DNA from: Streptomyces phyllanthi
Lineage (GTDB): Bacteria; Actinomycetota; Actinomycetes; Streptomycetales; Streptomycetaceae
DNA length: 36,778 bases
Direction of reading: 5' to 3'
Assembly: GCF_009377205.1 (NCBI RefSeq)
Contig: NZ_VJZE01000039.1
Span: forward strand, 1-36,778
Each line of letters starts with the position of its first letter. Within the stretch, counting starts at the first letter, position 1. The notes under the pieces were generated by a model that worked only from the letters and a program-made list of their open reading frames with translations, did no database searches and was not told where the DNA came from. The position numbers and the translations under genes were made by a program. Shown in pieces: positions 22,206-30,288 of the stretch.

Positions 22206-22235
22206 TCGTCGAGGCGAGACGGCCGACGCGCGCTC

Positions 22236-22910
22236 TCAGAGGCTGAAGACGAGTTCGGCCTGGTCGCGCTTGGTGGTGTGCAGGTCCCAGTAGACGGGGG
22301 AGATCTCCTCGGGCTGGGCCGTCGGGAATCCGGGTATGGCCGGGGTGCCGATGGACACGTCGATGGCGATGTGGGCGGCCTGGATGCCGGTGTCGTGGAG
22401 TTCCTTGTGCAGGTTGATGGCCCAGTTGCGCAGCGCCGCGGCGGCGGCGTTGACGTTGCCGACCTGCGGCACGGGATCGATGGAGCCCGCGCCGGTGGTG
22501 TAGAGCAGTGTGCCCGCGCCGGTCTCGCGCATCGCGGGGAGCACCGCCTTGGTGGCCGCGATGGCGCCGTAGAGTTGGAACTCGATCTCGTGCTGGACGT
22601 GAGCCGGTTCGGCCTCGGCCGGCGTGGCCATTGCGGTGGCGAGGCCCGCGACCGGGGAGTACTCCAGGACGTCGACGCCGCCGAACTTCGCGGCGGCGTC
22701 CTGGAGGGCCTGACCGAGTGCGTCGCGGTCGAGGACGTCCGCGGGGAACGCGGCGGCGGTGATGCCCTCCGCGGTGAGCTTGCCGACGAGACCGTCGAGC
22801 TTCTCCCGGTTACGGGAGATCAGGGCGACGTCGAAGCCCTGGGAGCCGAAGGTGCGGGCGATGGCCAGGCCGAGCTGAGGGCCGGCCCCGACGATGGCGA
22901 TGCTGGTCAT
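22236..22910 (-). CDS. Atypical short-chain dehydrogenase-like protein, copy 2
   Basis: A 224-aa SDR-fold protein, paralogous to 18097-18777 along its length (LGLAIARTFGSQGFDVALIS, FPADVLDRDAL, VDVLEYSPVA). The N-terminal motif GAGPQLGLA is intact. At the active site GNVNAAAAALRNW has Val for Tyr and Ala for Lys, so again the catalytic pair is missing. The ATG at 22910 has GGAAAGG 7 nt upstream, and this leader is nearly the same as that of the DUF805 pseudogene. It is divergent from TetR copy 2, with a palindromic operator between them. The downstream genes of the ancestral operon appear as fragments. Confidence 0.84.
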   Translation of the reverse strand: MTSIAIVGAGPQLGLAIARTFGSQGFDVALISRNREKLDGLVGKLTAEGITAAAFPADVLDRDALGQALQDAAAKFGGVDVLEYSPVAGLATAMATPAEAEPAHVQHEIEFQLYGAIAATKAVLPAMRETGAGTLLYTTGAGSIDPVPQVGNVNAAAAALRNWAINLHKELHDTGIQAAHIAIDVSIGTPAIPGFPTAQPEEISPVYWDLHTTKRDQAELVFSL

Positions 22911-22946
22911 GGCGATCCTTTCCGAAAGGCGGACGAAGGGAGGGGG

Positions 22947-22985
22947 TATCCGGTAAGACCTATCCGGTTAGCCGATCCGGATAGG
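22947..22985. promoter_or_regulatory. TetR operator between SDR and TetR copy 2
   Basis: CCTATCCGG (22959-22967) and CCGGATAGG (22977-22985) are exact 9-bp inverted repeats separated by 9 bp. A further direct copy of the half, TATCCGGTAAG (22947-22957), precedes TATCCGGTTAG (22961-22971). The site lies 37-75 nt upstream of the SDR start and about 72 nt upstream of the TetR start. Confidence 0.75.
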
Positions 22986-23023
22986 CCTTTCCGGTCCTGT
23001 GCGGTCACCGTACCACCGAAAAT

Positions 23024-23049
23024 GGATAGGGCAATCCGATTGCTACACT
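23024..23049 (+). promoter_or_regulatory. Half-site and -10 of TetR copy 2 gene
   Basis: A lone GGATAGG (23024-23030) matches half of the operator upstream. TACACT (23044-23049) is a plausible -10 that would start transcription at or next to the ATG at 23057. No ribosome binding site is seen, so a leaderless mRNA is likely. A -35 was not found. Confidence 0.45.
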
Positions 23050-23056
23050 TCCTCGT

Positions 23057-23749
23057 ATGGCCCCTGGTGACCAGCACTTTGACGCCCCCGCCGGACAGGC
23101 CCTGCGCAGTGACGCCGAGCGCAACCGGGAGCGGATCATCGCCGCCGCGCGCACGGTCTTCGCGCGGGACGGCCTGAACGCCTCCATGGCATCCGTGGCC
23201 CGCGAGGCGGGCGTGGGCATCGCCACCATGTTCCGGCGCTTCCCCACCAAGGCGGAACTCGTCGACGCCGTCTTCATCGACCGCATGAACGCCTATGCCG
23301 ACGCGGTCACCGCCGCCCTCGACGACCCCGATCCCTGGCATGGCTTCGTCGGCTATGTCGAGACCGCCTGCGCGATGCAGGCCGCCGACTACGGCTTCGC
23401 CGACGTACTGACCACGACGTTCCCCGCCGCCAAGGCCCTGGAACGCCGTCGCAACGAGGCCTACGAGGGCATGGTCGAACTCATCGGCCGCGCCAAGGCC
23501 ACCGGCCGCCTGCGCGAGGACTTCGACCCCTCGGACCTGGTGCTGATCCACATGGCCAACGCCGGCGTCGTCAACGCCACCGGCGACGCCGCTCCCGACG
23601 CCTGGCGACGCGTCGTCGCCCTGCTGATCCAGTCCTTCGAGACCCCGGTGCGCGGTTCCCTGCCCGCCTCGCCCAAGCATGACGCCCTCTACAAGGCCAT
23701 GCTCCGCCCCGGTCCGGCGGGCGTCGCGGCGCCGGAGTCGGGCGCGTGA
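23057..23749 (+). CDS. TetR-family regulator (SbtR-like), copy 2
   Basis: A 230-aa TetR regulator paralogous to 16443-17150. The HTH at about 25-75 reads SMASVAREAGVGIATMFRRF, and the C-terminal core shows DPDPWHGFVGYVETACAMQA and FPAAKALERRR. Copy 1 has KATLGRRF where copy 2 has IATMFRRF in the recognition helix. The operators near the two genes also differ (TCCACTTA versus CCTATCC/GGATAGG), which agrees with diverged DNA specificity. The gene is divergent from SDR copy 2 and probably represses it, itself and the DUF805 unit. The start is the ATG at 23057, apparently leaderless. Confidence 0.87.
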   Translation: MAPGDQHFDAPAGQALRSDAERNRERIIAAARTVFARDGLNASMASVAREAGVGIATMFRRFPTKAELVDAVFIDRMNAYADAVTAALDDPDPWHGFVGYVETACAMQAADYGFADVLTTTFPAAKALERRRNEAYEGMVELIGRAKATGRLREDFDPSDLVLIHMANAGVVNATGDAAPDAWRRVVALLIQSFETPVRGSLPASPKHDALYKAMLRPGPAGVAAPESGA

Positions 23750-23915
23750 CCGACGGGAAGCGTGGGCCGGCGTGATGGCGTGACATGTTCGCCGCCCGGC
23801 CGTTGTCAGACGGCCGACGCGGACTGTTCGTTCCAGACCAGCAAGCCTGGCAGTCCGTGCAGGCCTTGGTCAGAGCGTTGTCCGAGCGCGGGAACGTCGA
23901 TACGGGACGGCGGCC
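23750..23915. other. Gap between convergent TetR and LacI genes, with hairpin
   Basis: A hairpin CGGCCGT (23797-23803) / ACGGCCG (23810-23816) with a 6-nt loop may end transcription from the TetR side. A short plus-strand frame from 23785 (FVPDQQAWQSVQALVRALSE) looks somewhat protein-like but has no recognised family. Confidence 0.4.
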
Positions 23916-24932
23916 TCAGCGGGGCCGTAGCTCTCCCGAGCCGCGGGGGACGAGGCGGGTGGGGATCTCCGTGGAGCGGGCACGGGAGCGGTCGCCGTCC
24001 AGGCGGGCCAGGGCGATCGTCGCGGCCGCGGCGCCCATGGCCGCGGGGTCCTGGGCGACCACGGTGAGGGCGGGTTCGAGGACCTCGGCGAGCGGGATGT
24101 CGTCGAAGCCGACGAGGGCCACGTCCCTGCGGCCGGCCCGGGCGAGGCCCACCACGGCCCCCATCGACGCGAAGTTGTTCGCCGCGAGCAGCGCGGTCGG
24201 CGGATCCTCCAGATCCAGCAGGCGTTCGGTCGCCCCGGCGGCAGTCCGCTGGTCGTGACCGCCCACGACCAGTGTCCTGTCGTACGGCAGTCCGCTGTCC
24301 GCGAGGGCGTCCCGGTAGCCCTGCAGACGCGTCCGGCGGGTGTAGAGCTCGGTGGGTGTGTCGCCGACGAAGCCGATCCTGCGGTGGCCGTGCCGGATCA
24401 GGTGCGTAGTGCCCTCGTGGGCCCCCCGCCGGTTGGAGCTGAGCACGCTGTCCGCGGTCAGGCCGCTTCCGGGGCGGTCGAGGAAGACGACGGGCAGCCC
24501 GGCGGAGCGATCGGCCTTGAGGTAGCCGTGGTCGGCCGTGGGGGTCGGGGCCATGAGCAGGGCACTGACCCGGCGGGCCAGGAACGTACCGACCAGGGAG
24601 CGCTCACGCTCGGTGTCCTGGGCGGAGGAACCGACGAGCAGGGTGAGACCCCGGCCGTGGGTCACCGACTCGATCCCGCTGACCACGGTCGCGAAGAACG
24701 GGTTGCTCATGTCCGGCACGACCAGCCCGATGGCCGTGTCGCTCTTGCCGAGTCGCATGTGGCGCGCCATGAGGTTGGGCCGGAAGCCGAGCCGCTGGAC
24801 GGCCTCCATCACCCGCTCACGGGTCTCGGCGGCGACCGGCCCGTCGTCGTTCAGCACCCGGGACACGGTCTTGGCGCTGACTCCGACCTCCTGTGCCACA
24901 TCGCTGAGCGTGGGGCGGCGGGCCACAGGCAT
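23916..24932 (-). CDS. LacI-family transcriptional regulator
   Basis: A 338-aa LacI/GalR regulator. The N-terminal HTH and hinge read TLSDVAQEVGVSAKTVSRVL (residues 8-27), followed by a periplasmic-binding-protein-like domain (IGLVVPDMSNPFFATVVSGI, GFDDIPLAEVLEPALTVVAQ). Length and motifs are normal. I chose the ATG at 24932, with AAAGG 8 nt upstream; the frame is open further but without family similarity. It lies 181 nt downstream of, and in the same direction as, the aldehyde dehydrogenase. A small AACCGtCGGTT inverted repeat in that gap may be its operator. The effector is unknown; LacI proteins usually sense sugars but some control aromatic or aldehyde metabolism. Confidence 0.87.
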   Translation of the reverse strand: MPVARRPTLSDVAQEVGVSAKTVSRVLNDDGPVAAETRERVMEAVQRLGFRPNLMARHMRLGKSDTAIGLVVPDMSNPFFATVVSGIESVTHGRGLTLLVGSSAQDTERERSLVGTFLARRVSALLMAPTPTADHGYLKADRSAGLPVVFLDRPGSGLTADSVLSSNRRGAHEGTTHLIRHGHRRIGFVGDTPTELYTRRTRLQGYRDALADSGLPYDRTLVVGGHDQRTAAGATERLLDLEDPPTALLAANNFASMGAVVGLARAGRRDVALVGFDDIPLAEVLEPALTVVAQDPAAMGAAAATIALARLDGDRSRARSTEIPTRLVPRGSGELRPR

Positions 24933-24996
24933 GGTCAACACCCTTTCCGTGGTGGTGGCGCGGGCGGATGCCTTCCGTCTCCACACCACCAGCGGT

Positions 24997-25007
24997 AACC
25001 GTCGGTT
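24997..25007. promoter_or_regulatory. Small inverted repeat, possible LacI operator
   Basis: AACCG and CGGTT flank one base (24997-25007), 65 nt upstream of the LacI gene start. The size and CG-centred symmetry are like LacI-family sites, but the short arms make chance possible. Confidence 0.3.
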
Positions 25008-25113
25008 CTCCGTGAGGCCGGCCGCCCTGGCGGCCTCCTCGTCAGCGACGACAGTACCGCTGCCCCCGGCGTCGATCCGGAGCGCACCCGTCATGATCGC
25101 GACCACCTCGGAC

Positions 25114-26580
25114 TCAGACCGCCTCCGGCACCGTCACCCAGCGCCACTGGGTGAACTGTTCCAGGTTGGCGGTGCCACCGACGCGGGAGCCGTTGCCGGA
25201 GGCGCCCATGCCGCCGAAGGGTGCGTTCGGGGCGTCCTTGGCGGAGACGTCGTTGATGTGGACCATGCCGGTACGCAGCTGGTCGGCGACGCCGAGGGCC
25301 CGGGGCACGGAACGGGAGTGCACGGCCGCCGTCAGACCGTACTCGGTGTCGTTGGCGATCTCGACGGCCTCCTCGTCCGTGCGGAAGGGGACCACCGGGG
25401 CGACCGGCCCGAAGATCTCCTCCCGGTACGCGGGCATCGCGCGGCCGACGCGGTCCAGGACCGTGGGCGGGTAGAAGAGCCCGTCGCGCCGGCCGCCGGT
25501 GAGAACACGGGCTCCGGCGGCGACGCTCTCGTCCACGATGCGCTCGATCCGCAGCGCCTGGTGTTCGCTGATGACGGGGCCCAGGGCGACTCCGTGGTCG
25601 CGGGGGTCGCCGACCCGCAGCGCCCGGGCCTGCCCGAGCAGTGCCTCGGTGTACGGCTCCACGAGGTCGGCGTGGACGAGATGGCGTCCGGCGGCCACGC
25701 ACGCCTGGCCCTGGTAGCCGAAGGAGCTCAGCGCCCCGGCCGTCGCCGCGGCCTCGACGTCCGCGTCGTCGAGCACCACGATCGAGTTCTTGCCGCCCAG
25801 TTCCAGGGCGACCCGCTTCGGCCCGGCACTGGCCGTACGCGCGACTGCCCGTCCGGCCTCGGTGGAGCCGGTGAACGAGACCATGGCGACATGCGGGTCC
25901 GCGACGACCGCCCGCCCGGTCTCGGCGCCTCCGGGCAGCACATGGAGCAGCCCGGCCGGCAGTCCGGCCTCCTCGAAGAGATGCGCGACCAGGACACCGC
26001 CGGACACCGGGGTGTGCGGGTCGGGTTTGAGCAGGACCGCGTTGCCGAGCACCAGGGCGGGCGCCAGGGCCCGCATGGCGAACAGCAGCGGCGCGTTCCA
26101 CGGGTTGATGACGGCGACCACGCCCAGCGGCACCCGGTAGGCGTGGCTGGCCTGGCCTGGGACGGCCGGAGTGAGGATCTCGCCCTGGGGGAGCGAGGCC
26201 AGCCCGGCGGCCTGGGCGAGCTGGCCGAGACCGGCCGCGATCTCGTAGTCGCCCTTGGCGGGGACACCGCCGGACTCCCTGACGATCCACTCGCGGACCA
26301 CGTCCGTGTGCTCGCGCAGGGCCCGGGCCGCACGGAGCAGCACCTCGGCGCGCTCCAGGGGAGCGGCCAGGGCCCACGCCCGCTGGGCCCGGGCGGCGCC
26401 GGCCCCCGCCCGCGCCACGTCCTCGGGAGCGGCCACTCCCACCTCCGCCAGGGGTTCGCCGGTGGCGGGCTCGGTCACCCGGGAGGTGCCGCCCTCGGAC
26501 ACCCGCCAGCCGTCGCTGTAGATCCTTCCGGTCCACCTGGTCGTGTCCGGCCAGATGTCTTCTCGCGTGCCGTCGGCCAT
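25114..26580 (-). CDS. Aldehyde dehydrogenase (benzaldehyde/vanillin DH-like)
   Basis: A 488-aa NAD(P)-dependent aldehyde dehydrogenase. Catalytic residues are C294 in GQACVAAGR, the general base E260 in LELGGKNS, N162 in NPWN, and K185 in LLKPDP for the cofactor. The sequence flavour (VAVINPWNAPLLFAMRALAP, HINDVSAKDAPNAPFGGMG) is that of aromatic aldehyde dehydrogenases. It oxidises an aldehyde to its acid; the substrate is not fixed by sequence. GGAGGAGGG precedes the ATG at 26580. It is followed by the LacI gene, which probably controls it, and is divergent from the SpoIIE-type phosphatase. It is not a clear candidate for the missing 2-oxoglutarate semialdehyde dehydrogenase of the hydroxyproline pathway, being 16 kb away with different neighbours. 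Confidence 0.88.
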   Translation of the reverse strand: MADGTREDIWPDTTRWTGRIYSDGWRVSEGGTSRVTEPATGEPLAEVGVAAPEDVARAGAGAARAQRAWALAAPLERAEVLLRAARALREHTDVVREWIVRESGGVPAKGDYEIAAGLGQLAQAAGLASLPQGEILTPAVPGQASHAYRVPLGVVAVINPWNAPLLFAMRALAPALVLGNAVLLKPDPHTPVSGGVLVAHLFEEAGLPAGLLHVLPGGAETGRAVVADPHVAMVSFTGSTEAGRAVARTASAGPKRVALELGGKNSIVVLDDADVEAAATAGALSSFGYQGQACVAAGRHLVHADLVEPYTEALLGQARALRVGDPRDHGVALGPVISEHQALRIERIVDESVAAGARVLTGGRRDGLFYPPTVLDRVGRAMPAYREEIFGPVAPVVPFRTDEEAVEIANDTEYGLTAAVHSRSVPRALGVADQLRTGMVHINDVSAKDAPNAPFGGMGASGNGSRVGGTANLEQFTQWRWVTVPEAV

Positions 26581-26672
26581 GGGACCCTCCTCCGCCCCCC
26601 TGCCGGCTCTCCGGCCACCCGCTAACGATCCCTTAACTCCACTTTGCCTGCTTATTGCATTTTCACAAGAAT

Positions 26673-26714
26673 TAGAATGAAGGGCGCCCTATATCGGTCC
26701 GGATATCGGTCCGG
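26673..26714 (+). promoter_or_regulatory. -10 box and 12-bp tandem repeat before phosphatase gene
   Basis: TAGAAT (26673-26678) in a locally AT-rich stretch is a good -10, but no -35 at the usual distance is clear. Immediately downstream, ATATCGGTCCGG is repeated exactly twice in tandem (26691-26714) within the leader. It could be a regulator-binding repeat, or code for YRSGYRSG if translation began further upstream. Confidence 0.5.
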
Positions 26715-26730
26715 CGCTGCCGAGGGCAGG

Positions 26731-29181
26731 ATGAGCGTGATGACGCGACCCGGAACCACCGAGGACGAAGGGGCCGCACCGCGGCGTGTGCGGCCCGTCG
26801 ACGAGACGGCCACCGCCCGGGCCGTCGTGGATGCCCACGGTGTGGTGACCGGGTGGAGCGAGGGCGCGCGACGCCTGGTGGGCTACCGGGAGACGGACGT
26901 GGTGGGCCGGTCCGCGGCCATGCTGCTCGCCGAAGCCCCGCCCGCCGGAACGCTGCGCTCCGTCACCGGGGCCGGGCGCCGATGGAGCGGCTCGGCGATC
27001 CTCCGGCACCGGGACGGCCACCTCGTCCCGGTGACCCTGCTGGCCCACCGCCGCGAGCGGGACCCGAGCGTCGACGGCGGTGGCCACGACTGGTTTCTGG
27101 TCTCGCCGGTGTCCCGTACCGCGCCGGGGCCCGACGAGGACCGTCTGGTCGACTGGTCGCTCACCCAGTCCCCGTGCACCATGGCGCTCTACGACACCGG
27201 GCTGCGCCTGCTGCGGGCCAACGCGGACATGGAGCGCGTCATAGGCCTGTCCCAGGCGGAGATGCGCGGGCTCAGGGTCTCGGAGATCGTCCTCGACCCG
27301 CAGGGCGACCGCACCGAGGACCTGATGCGCAGGGTCCTCGAGACCGGTGAGCAGCAGCGCCTGCAGTCCGTCCTGACGCTGGCCGGCCACGAACGCCAGA
27401 GCGTGTGGTCGACATCCCTGGCACCGGTACGCGACCCCGGAGGAACCGTACGCGGGGTGCTGCTGTCCGCGCACGACATGACCGACCAGTACCTGGCCCG
27501 GCAGCGGCTCGCCCTGGTCGCCGAGGCCGGCGTCCGTATCGGCACCACCCTGGACCTGGCCCGTACGGCACGGGAGATGGCCGAAGTGGCCGTCGGGCAG
27601 CTGGCGGACTTCGTCACCGTGGACCTGCTCCCCGACATCGACGACGACCGCGAGCTCCGTGCCGGGACACTGCCCCGCCCGGTCCTGCTGCGCCGCGTGG
27701 CCAACCAGTCGGTGCTGCCCGGGTGTCCCGAGGCCGTGGTCCCGCTGGGCACGGTCGCCAGCTACCCGGACGCCTCGCCCGCGGCCGAATGCCTGATCTC
27801 CGGACAGCCGTTGATCCATCAGGTGACCGCGGCCGGGGTGGCGAGGTGGTCGACCCAGACCCCGGACCGTGCCGAACGGATGAACCGGTTCGGTTTCCAC
27901 TCGGTCCTGGCCGTGCCCATGCGCGCCCGCGGCATCACGCTCGGCGTGGCCACCTTCTCCCGGCACCGGCGCCCCGAACCCTTCGAGCAGGACGACCTGT
28001 TGCTGGCACAGGAGATCACCGCCCGGGCCGCCCTGAGCATCGACAACGCCCGCCGCTACACCCGCGAACGCGACACCTCACTGACCCTGCAGAGCAGCCT
28101 CCTGCCCCAGCGGCTGCCCGAGCAGCCCGCCGTCGAGGTCGCCTCCCGCTATCTGCCGGCCAGCGCGCGGGTCGGCGTGGGCGGCGACTGGTTCGACGTG
28201 ATCCCGCTGTCCAGCGCCCGGGTGGCCCTGGTGGTCGGCGATGTCGTGGGCCACGGCGTCCAGGCCTCCGCCGCCATGGGACGGCTGCGCACCGCCGTAC
28301 GCACCCTGGCCGACGTCGACCTTCCGCCCGACGAGCTCATGACCCATCTCGACGACCTGGTGGGCCGGCTGTCCGCCGAGTCCGACGGTTTGTCCGGCAG
28401 CACCGGTGACTTCGGAGCCACCTGCCTGTACGCCGTCTACGACCCGGTCTCCCGGCGCTGCACCGTCGCCCGGGCCGGCCACCCGGCACCGGCGCTGCTC
28501 ACCGCCACCGGCGAGGCGCGCGTCCTCGACGTCCCCGCGGGGCCTCCGCTGGGCCTCGGGGGCCTGCCCTTCGAGTCGGCCGAGGTCGAGTTGCCCGAGG
28601 GCAGCCTGCTCGCGCTCTACACGGACGGGCTCATCGAGGCCCGCGGCCGTGACCTCGACGAGGGCATCGACCTGCTGCTGAAGGCGCTGGTCCGGTCGGG
28701 CCCGTCCCTGGAGAGCGCCTGTGACGCCGTACTGCAGGACGTGCTCCCGCAGCGTCCCGCCGACGACGTGGCCCTGCTGCTGGCCCGTACGCGCGCCCTG
28801 GACTCGGCGCACGTGGCCACCTGGGACGTGCCGCCGGAACCGTCCGCGGTGGCCGAGATCCGCGGCCGGGCGAGCCGGCAGCTCGACGACTGGGGTCTGC
28901 AGGAGGCGGCGTTCGTCACCGAACTGGTGGTCAGCGAGCTGGTCACCAACGCCATCCGGTACGCCGAGCCGCCCATCCAGCTGCGCCTGATCCTCGACCG
29001 CAGCCTCATCTGCGAGGTCTCCGACGCCAGCAGCACGGCCCCGCATCTGCGCCGGGCCCGTGTCTTCGACGAGGGCGGGCGCGGCCTGCTGCTGGTCGCC
29101 CAGCTGAGCCAGGGCTGGGGCACCCGCCACACGTACCGGGGCAAGACGATCTGGGCGGAACAGACGCTGCCCGCGGCCTGA
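26731..29181 (+). CDS. PAS-PAS-GAF-SpoIIE phosphatase with HATPase domain
   Basis: An 816-aa signalling protein. Domains in order are PAS (about 28-115), a second PAS (about 140-255, ending AHDMTDQYLARQR), GAF (about 265-450), SpoIIE/PP2C phosphatase (about 452-690, with GGDWFDVIPL and VVGDVVGHGV carrying the metal-binding Asp residues) and a C-terminal RsbW-like HATPase (about 696-816, N-box ELVVSELVTNAIRYAE, then DEGGRGLLLVAQL). Such proteins dephosphorylate anti-anti-sigma factors and may also act as the anti-sigma kinase, linking a sensed signal to an alternative sigma factor. No cognate anti-sigma antagonist lies nearby. I chose the ATG at 26731 with GAGGGCAGG upstream; an ATG at 26740 is equally possible. 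No membrane segments are seen, so it is cytoplasmic. Confidence 0.9.
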   Translation: MSVMTRPGTTEDEGAAPRRVRPVDETATARAVVDAHGVVTGWSEGARRLVGYRETDVVGRSAAMLLAEAPPAGTLRSVTGAGRRWSGSAILRHRDGHLVPVTLLAHRRERDPSVDGGGHDWFLVSPVSRTAPGPDEDRLVDWSLTQSPCTMALYDTGLRLLRANADMERVIGLSQAEMRGLRVSEIVLDPQGDRTEDLMRRVLETGEQQRLQSVLTLAGHERQSVWSTSLAPVRDPGGTVRGVLLSAHDMTDQYLARQRLALVAEAGVRIGTTLDLARTAREMAEVAVGQLADFVTVDLLPDIDDDRELRAGTLPRPVLLRRVANQSVLPGCPEAVVPLGTVASYPDASPAAECLISGQPLIHQVTAAGVARWSTQTPDRAERMNRFGFHSVLAVPMRARGITLGVATFSRHRRPEPFEQDDLLLAQEITARAALSIDNARRYTRERDTSLTLQSSLLPQRLPEQPAVEVASRYLPASARVGVGGDWFDVIPLSSARVALVVGDVVGHGVQASAAMGRLRTAVRTLADVDLPPDELMTHLDDLVGRLSAESDGLSGSTGDFGATCLYAVYDPVSRRCTVARAGHPAPALLTATGEARVLDVPAGPPLGLGGLPFESAEVELPEGSLLALYTDGLIEARGRDLDEGIDLLLKALVRSGPSLESACDAVLQDVLPQRPADDVALLLARTRALDSAHVATWDVPPEPSAVAEIRGRASRQLDDWGLQEAAFVTELVVSELVTNAIRYAEPPIQLRLILDRSLICEVSDASSTAPHLRRARVFDEGGRGLLLVAQLSQGWGTRHTYRGKTIWAEQTLPAA

Positions 29182-29234
29182 GGCGTGTCGTCGTCAAGGC
29201 CGCCACCCGCCTGAGGCGTTCGCCGTTCCGCGGC

Positions 29235-29972
29235 TCAGCCGGGAGTGACCGTGTAGGTGAACGACTGGGAGGTGTCGCTGCCGCCCGCGCTGAGGACGGT
29301 GACGGGCACGGTTCCCGTTCCGCCGGGGGAGTAGGCGATGAGGGTGGTGTCGTCGATGAGCTGGAAGGCGGTGGAGTCCGCGCCGTAGAGGACGTCGGTG
29401 ACATCACTGAGGTTCGTTCCGGTGATGGTGGAGGGGGTGCCGCCGTAGTCGGGCCCGGTGGTGGGGTCCATGCTGACGACGGTGGGGGCGGCCACGAAGC
29501 GGAAGGTCAGCCCGTTCGCCGTGCCGCCCTTGGTCGTGACGCTGACGGCGAGCGTGGCGGCGGTGGTCAGGGTCGGGCCTACCACGTCGATCCGGTTGTC
29601 GTTCACCACGTTGAAGGAGGCCGCGTTCTCGGTACCGAACCTCACGGCCGTGGCGGTGTACAGGTTGGCGCCGTAGATGGTGAGGGCCGCGCCGCTCAGC
29701 GGCCCTGACGTGGTACTGAGGCTCGACATGCTCGGCGGCAGGATGTAGAAGTACCACACCGGCGCCGTGGTTCCGTACGGCGTGGTGACGACGACCTGCA
29801 CCGCGTTGCTGTTCGAGGGGGCGATCGCGGTGATCTGGGTGTTGCTGTCCACGGTGAACGACGCGGATTTCGTTCCGAATTTCACCGATGTCGCCCCGGT
29901 GAATCCCGTTCCGGTGATGACGACCTGGTTTCCGCCCGAGGTGGGGCCCTGATGGGGATTGAGGGTGACCAT
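29235..29972 (-). CDS. IPT/TIG-repeat protein
   Basis: A 245-aa protein made almost wholly of three IPT/TIG immunoglobulin-like repeats of about 80 residues, each opening with a pattern such as LNPHQGPTSGGNQVVITGTG and GFTGATSVKFG. The ATG at 29972 has AAGGAG 8 nt upstream. There is no signal peptide or membrane segment, which is unusual because bacterial TIG repeats are mostly found outside the cell. It is divergent from a second protein that ends in three TIG repeats, so the two probably work together, perhaps as a scaffold or structural assembly. The function is unknown. Confidence 0.82.
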   Translation of the reverse strand: MVTLNPHQGPTSGGNQVVITGTGFTGATSVKFGTKSASFTVDSNTQITAIAPSNSNAVQVVVTTPYGTTAPVWYFYILPPSMSSLSTTSGPLSGAALTIYGANLYTATAVRFGTENAASFNVVNDNRIDVVGPTLTTAATLAVSVTTKGGTANGLTFRFVAAPTVVSMDPTTGPDYGGTPSTITGTNLSDVTDVLYGADSTAFQLIDDTTLIAYSPGGTGTVPVTVLSAGGSDTSQSFTYTVTPG

Positions 29973-30288
29973 GATCCGGCTCCTTTTCGCCGCTGCGTCC
30001 GGTGGACACGAACAAGTCCGGGACCAGGGAACTTTGGCCGGACGATTACGAGTGGAGCAGGGGAATACCGCCTGTGGCAGGGCGCGCGGGATCGTCACGG
30101 GCCACAAAGAGGCGAATAGGAAAATATGAATCGCCGCCCGGTGCGTCCGAGTGCGCCGCCTGGCTTCAACGGATCCGGTGAGGATCGCTTCCGGAGGGAA
30201 AGCCGGAGACATAAGGATTCGGCAAGTGCCTGCCGTCGCGCATTCCTGACATGACCGCGGGCCAGACGTCCAACATCGGGAGCACTCT
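29973..30288. other. Divergent promoter region of the two TIG genes
   Basis: A 316-bp gap with locally lower GC (around 30100-30130, reading AATAGGAAAATATGAA). It must hold promoters for both genes. A GGAAT word at 30062-30066 could be an ECF-type -35, but no firm -10 partner is seen. No small gene is recognised. Confidence 0.4.

Noticed and set aside
25114..26580. Aldehyde dehydrogenase as the missing 2-oxoglutarate semialdehyde dehydrogenase
   Set aside because: Sequence flavour is that of aromatic aldehyde dehydrogenases and it lies 16 kb away beside its own LacI regulator.
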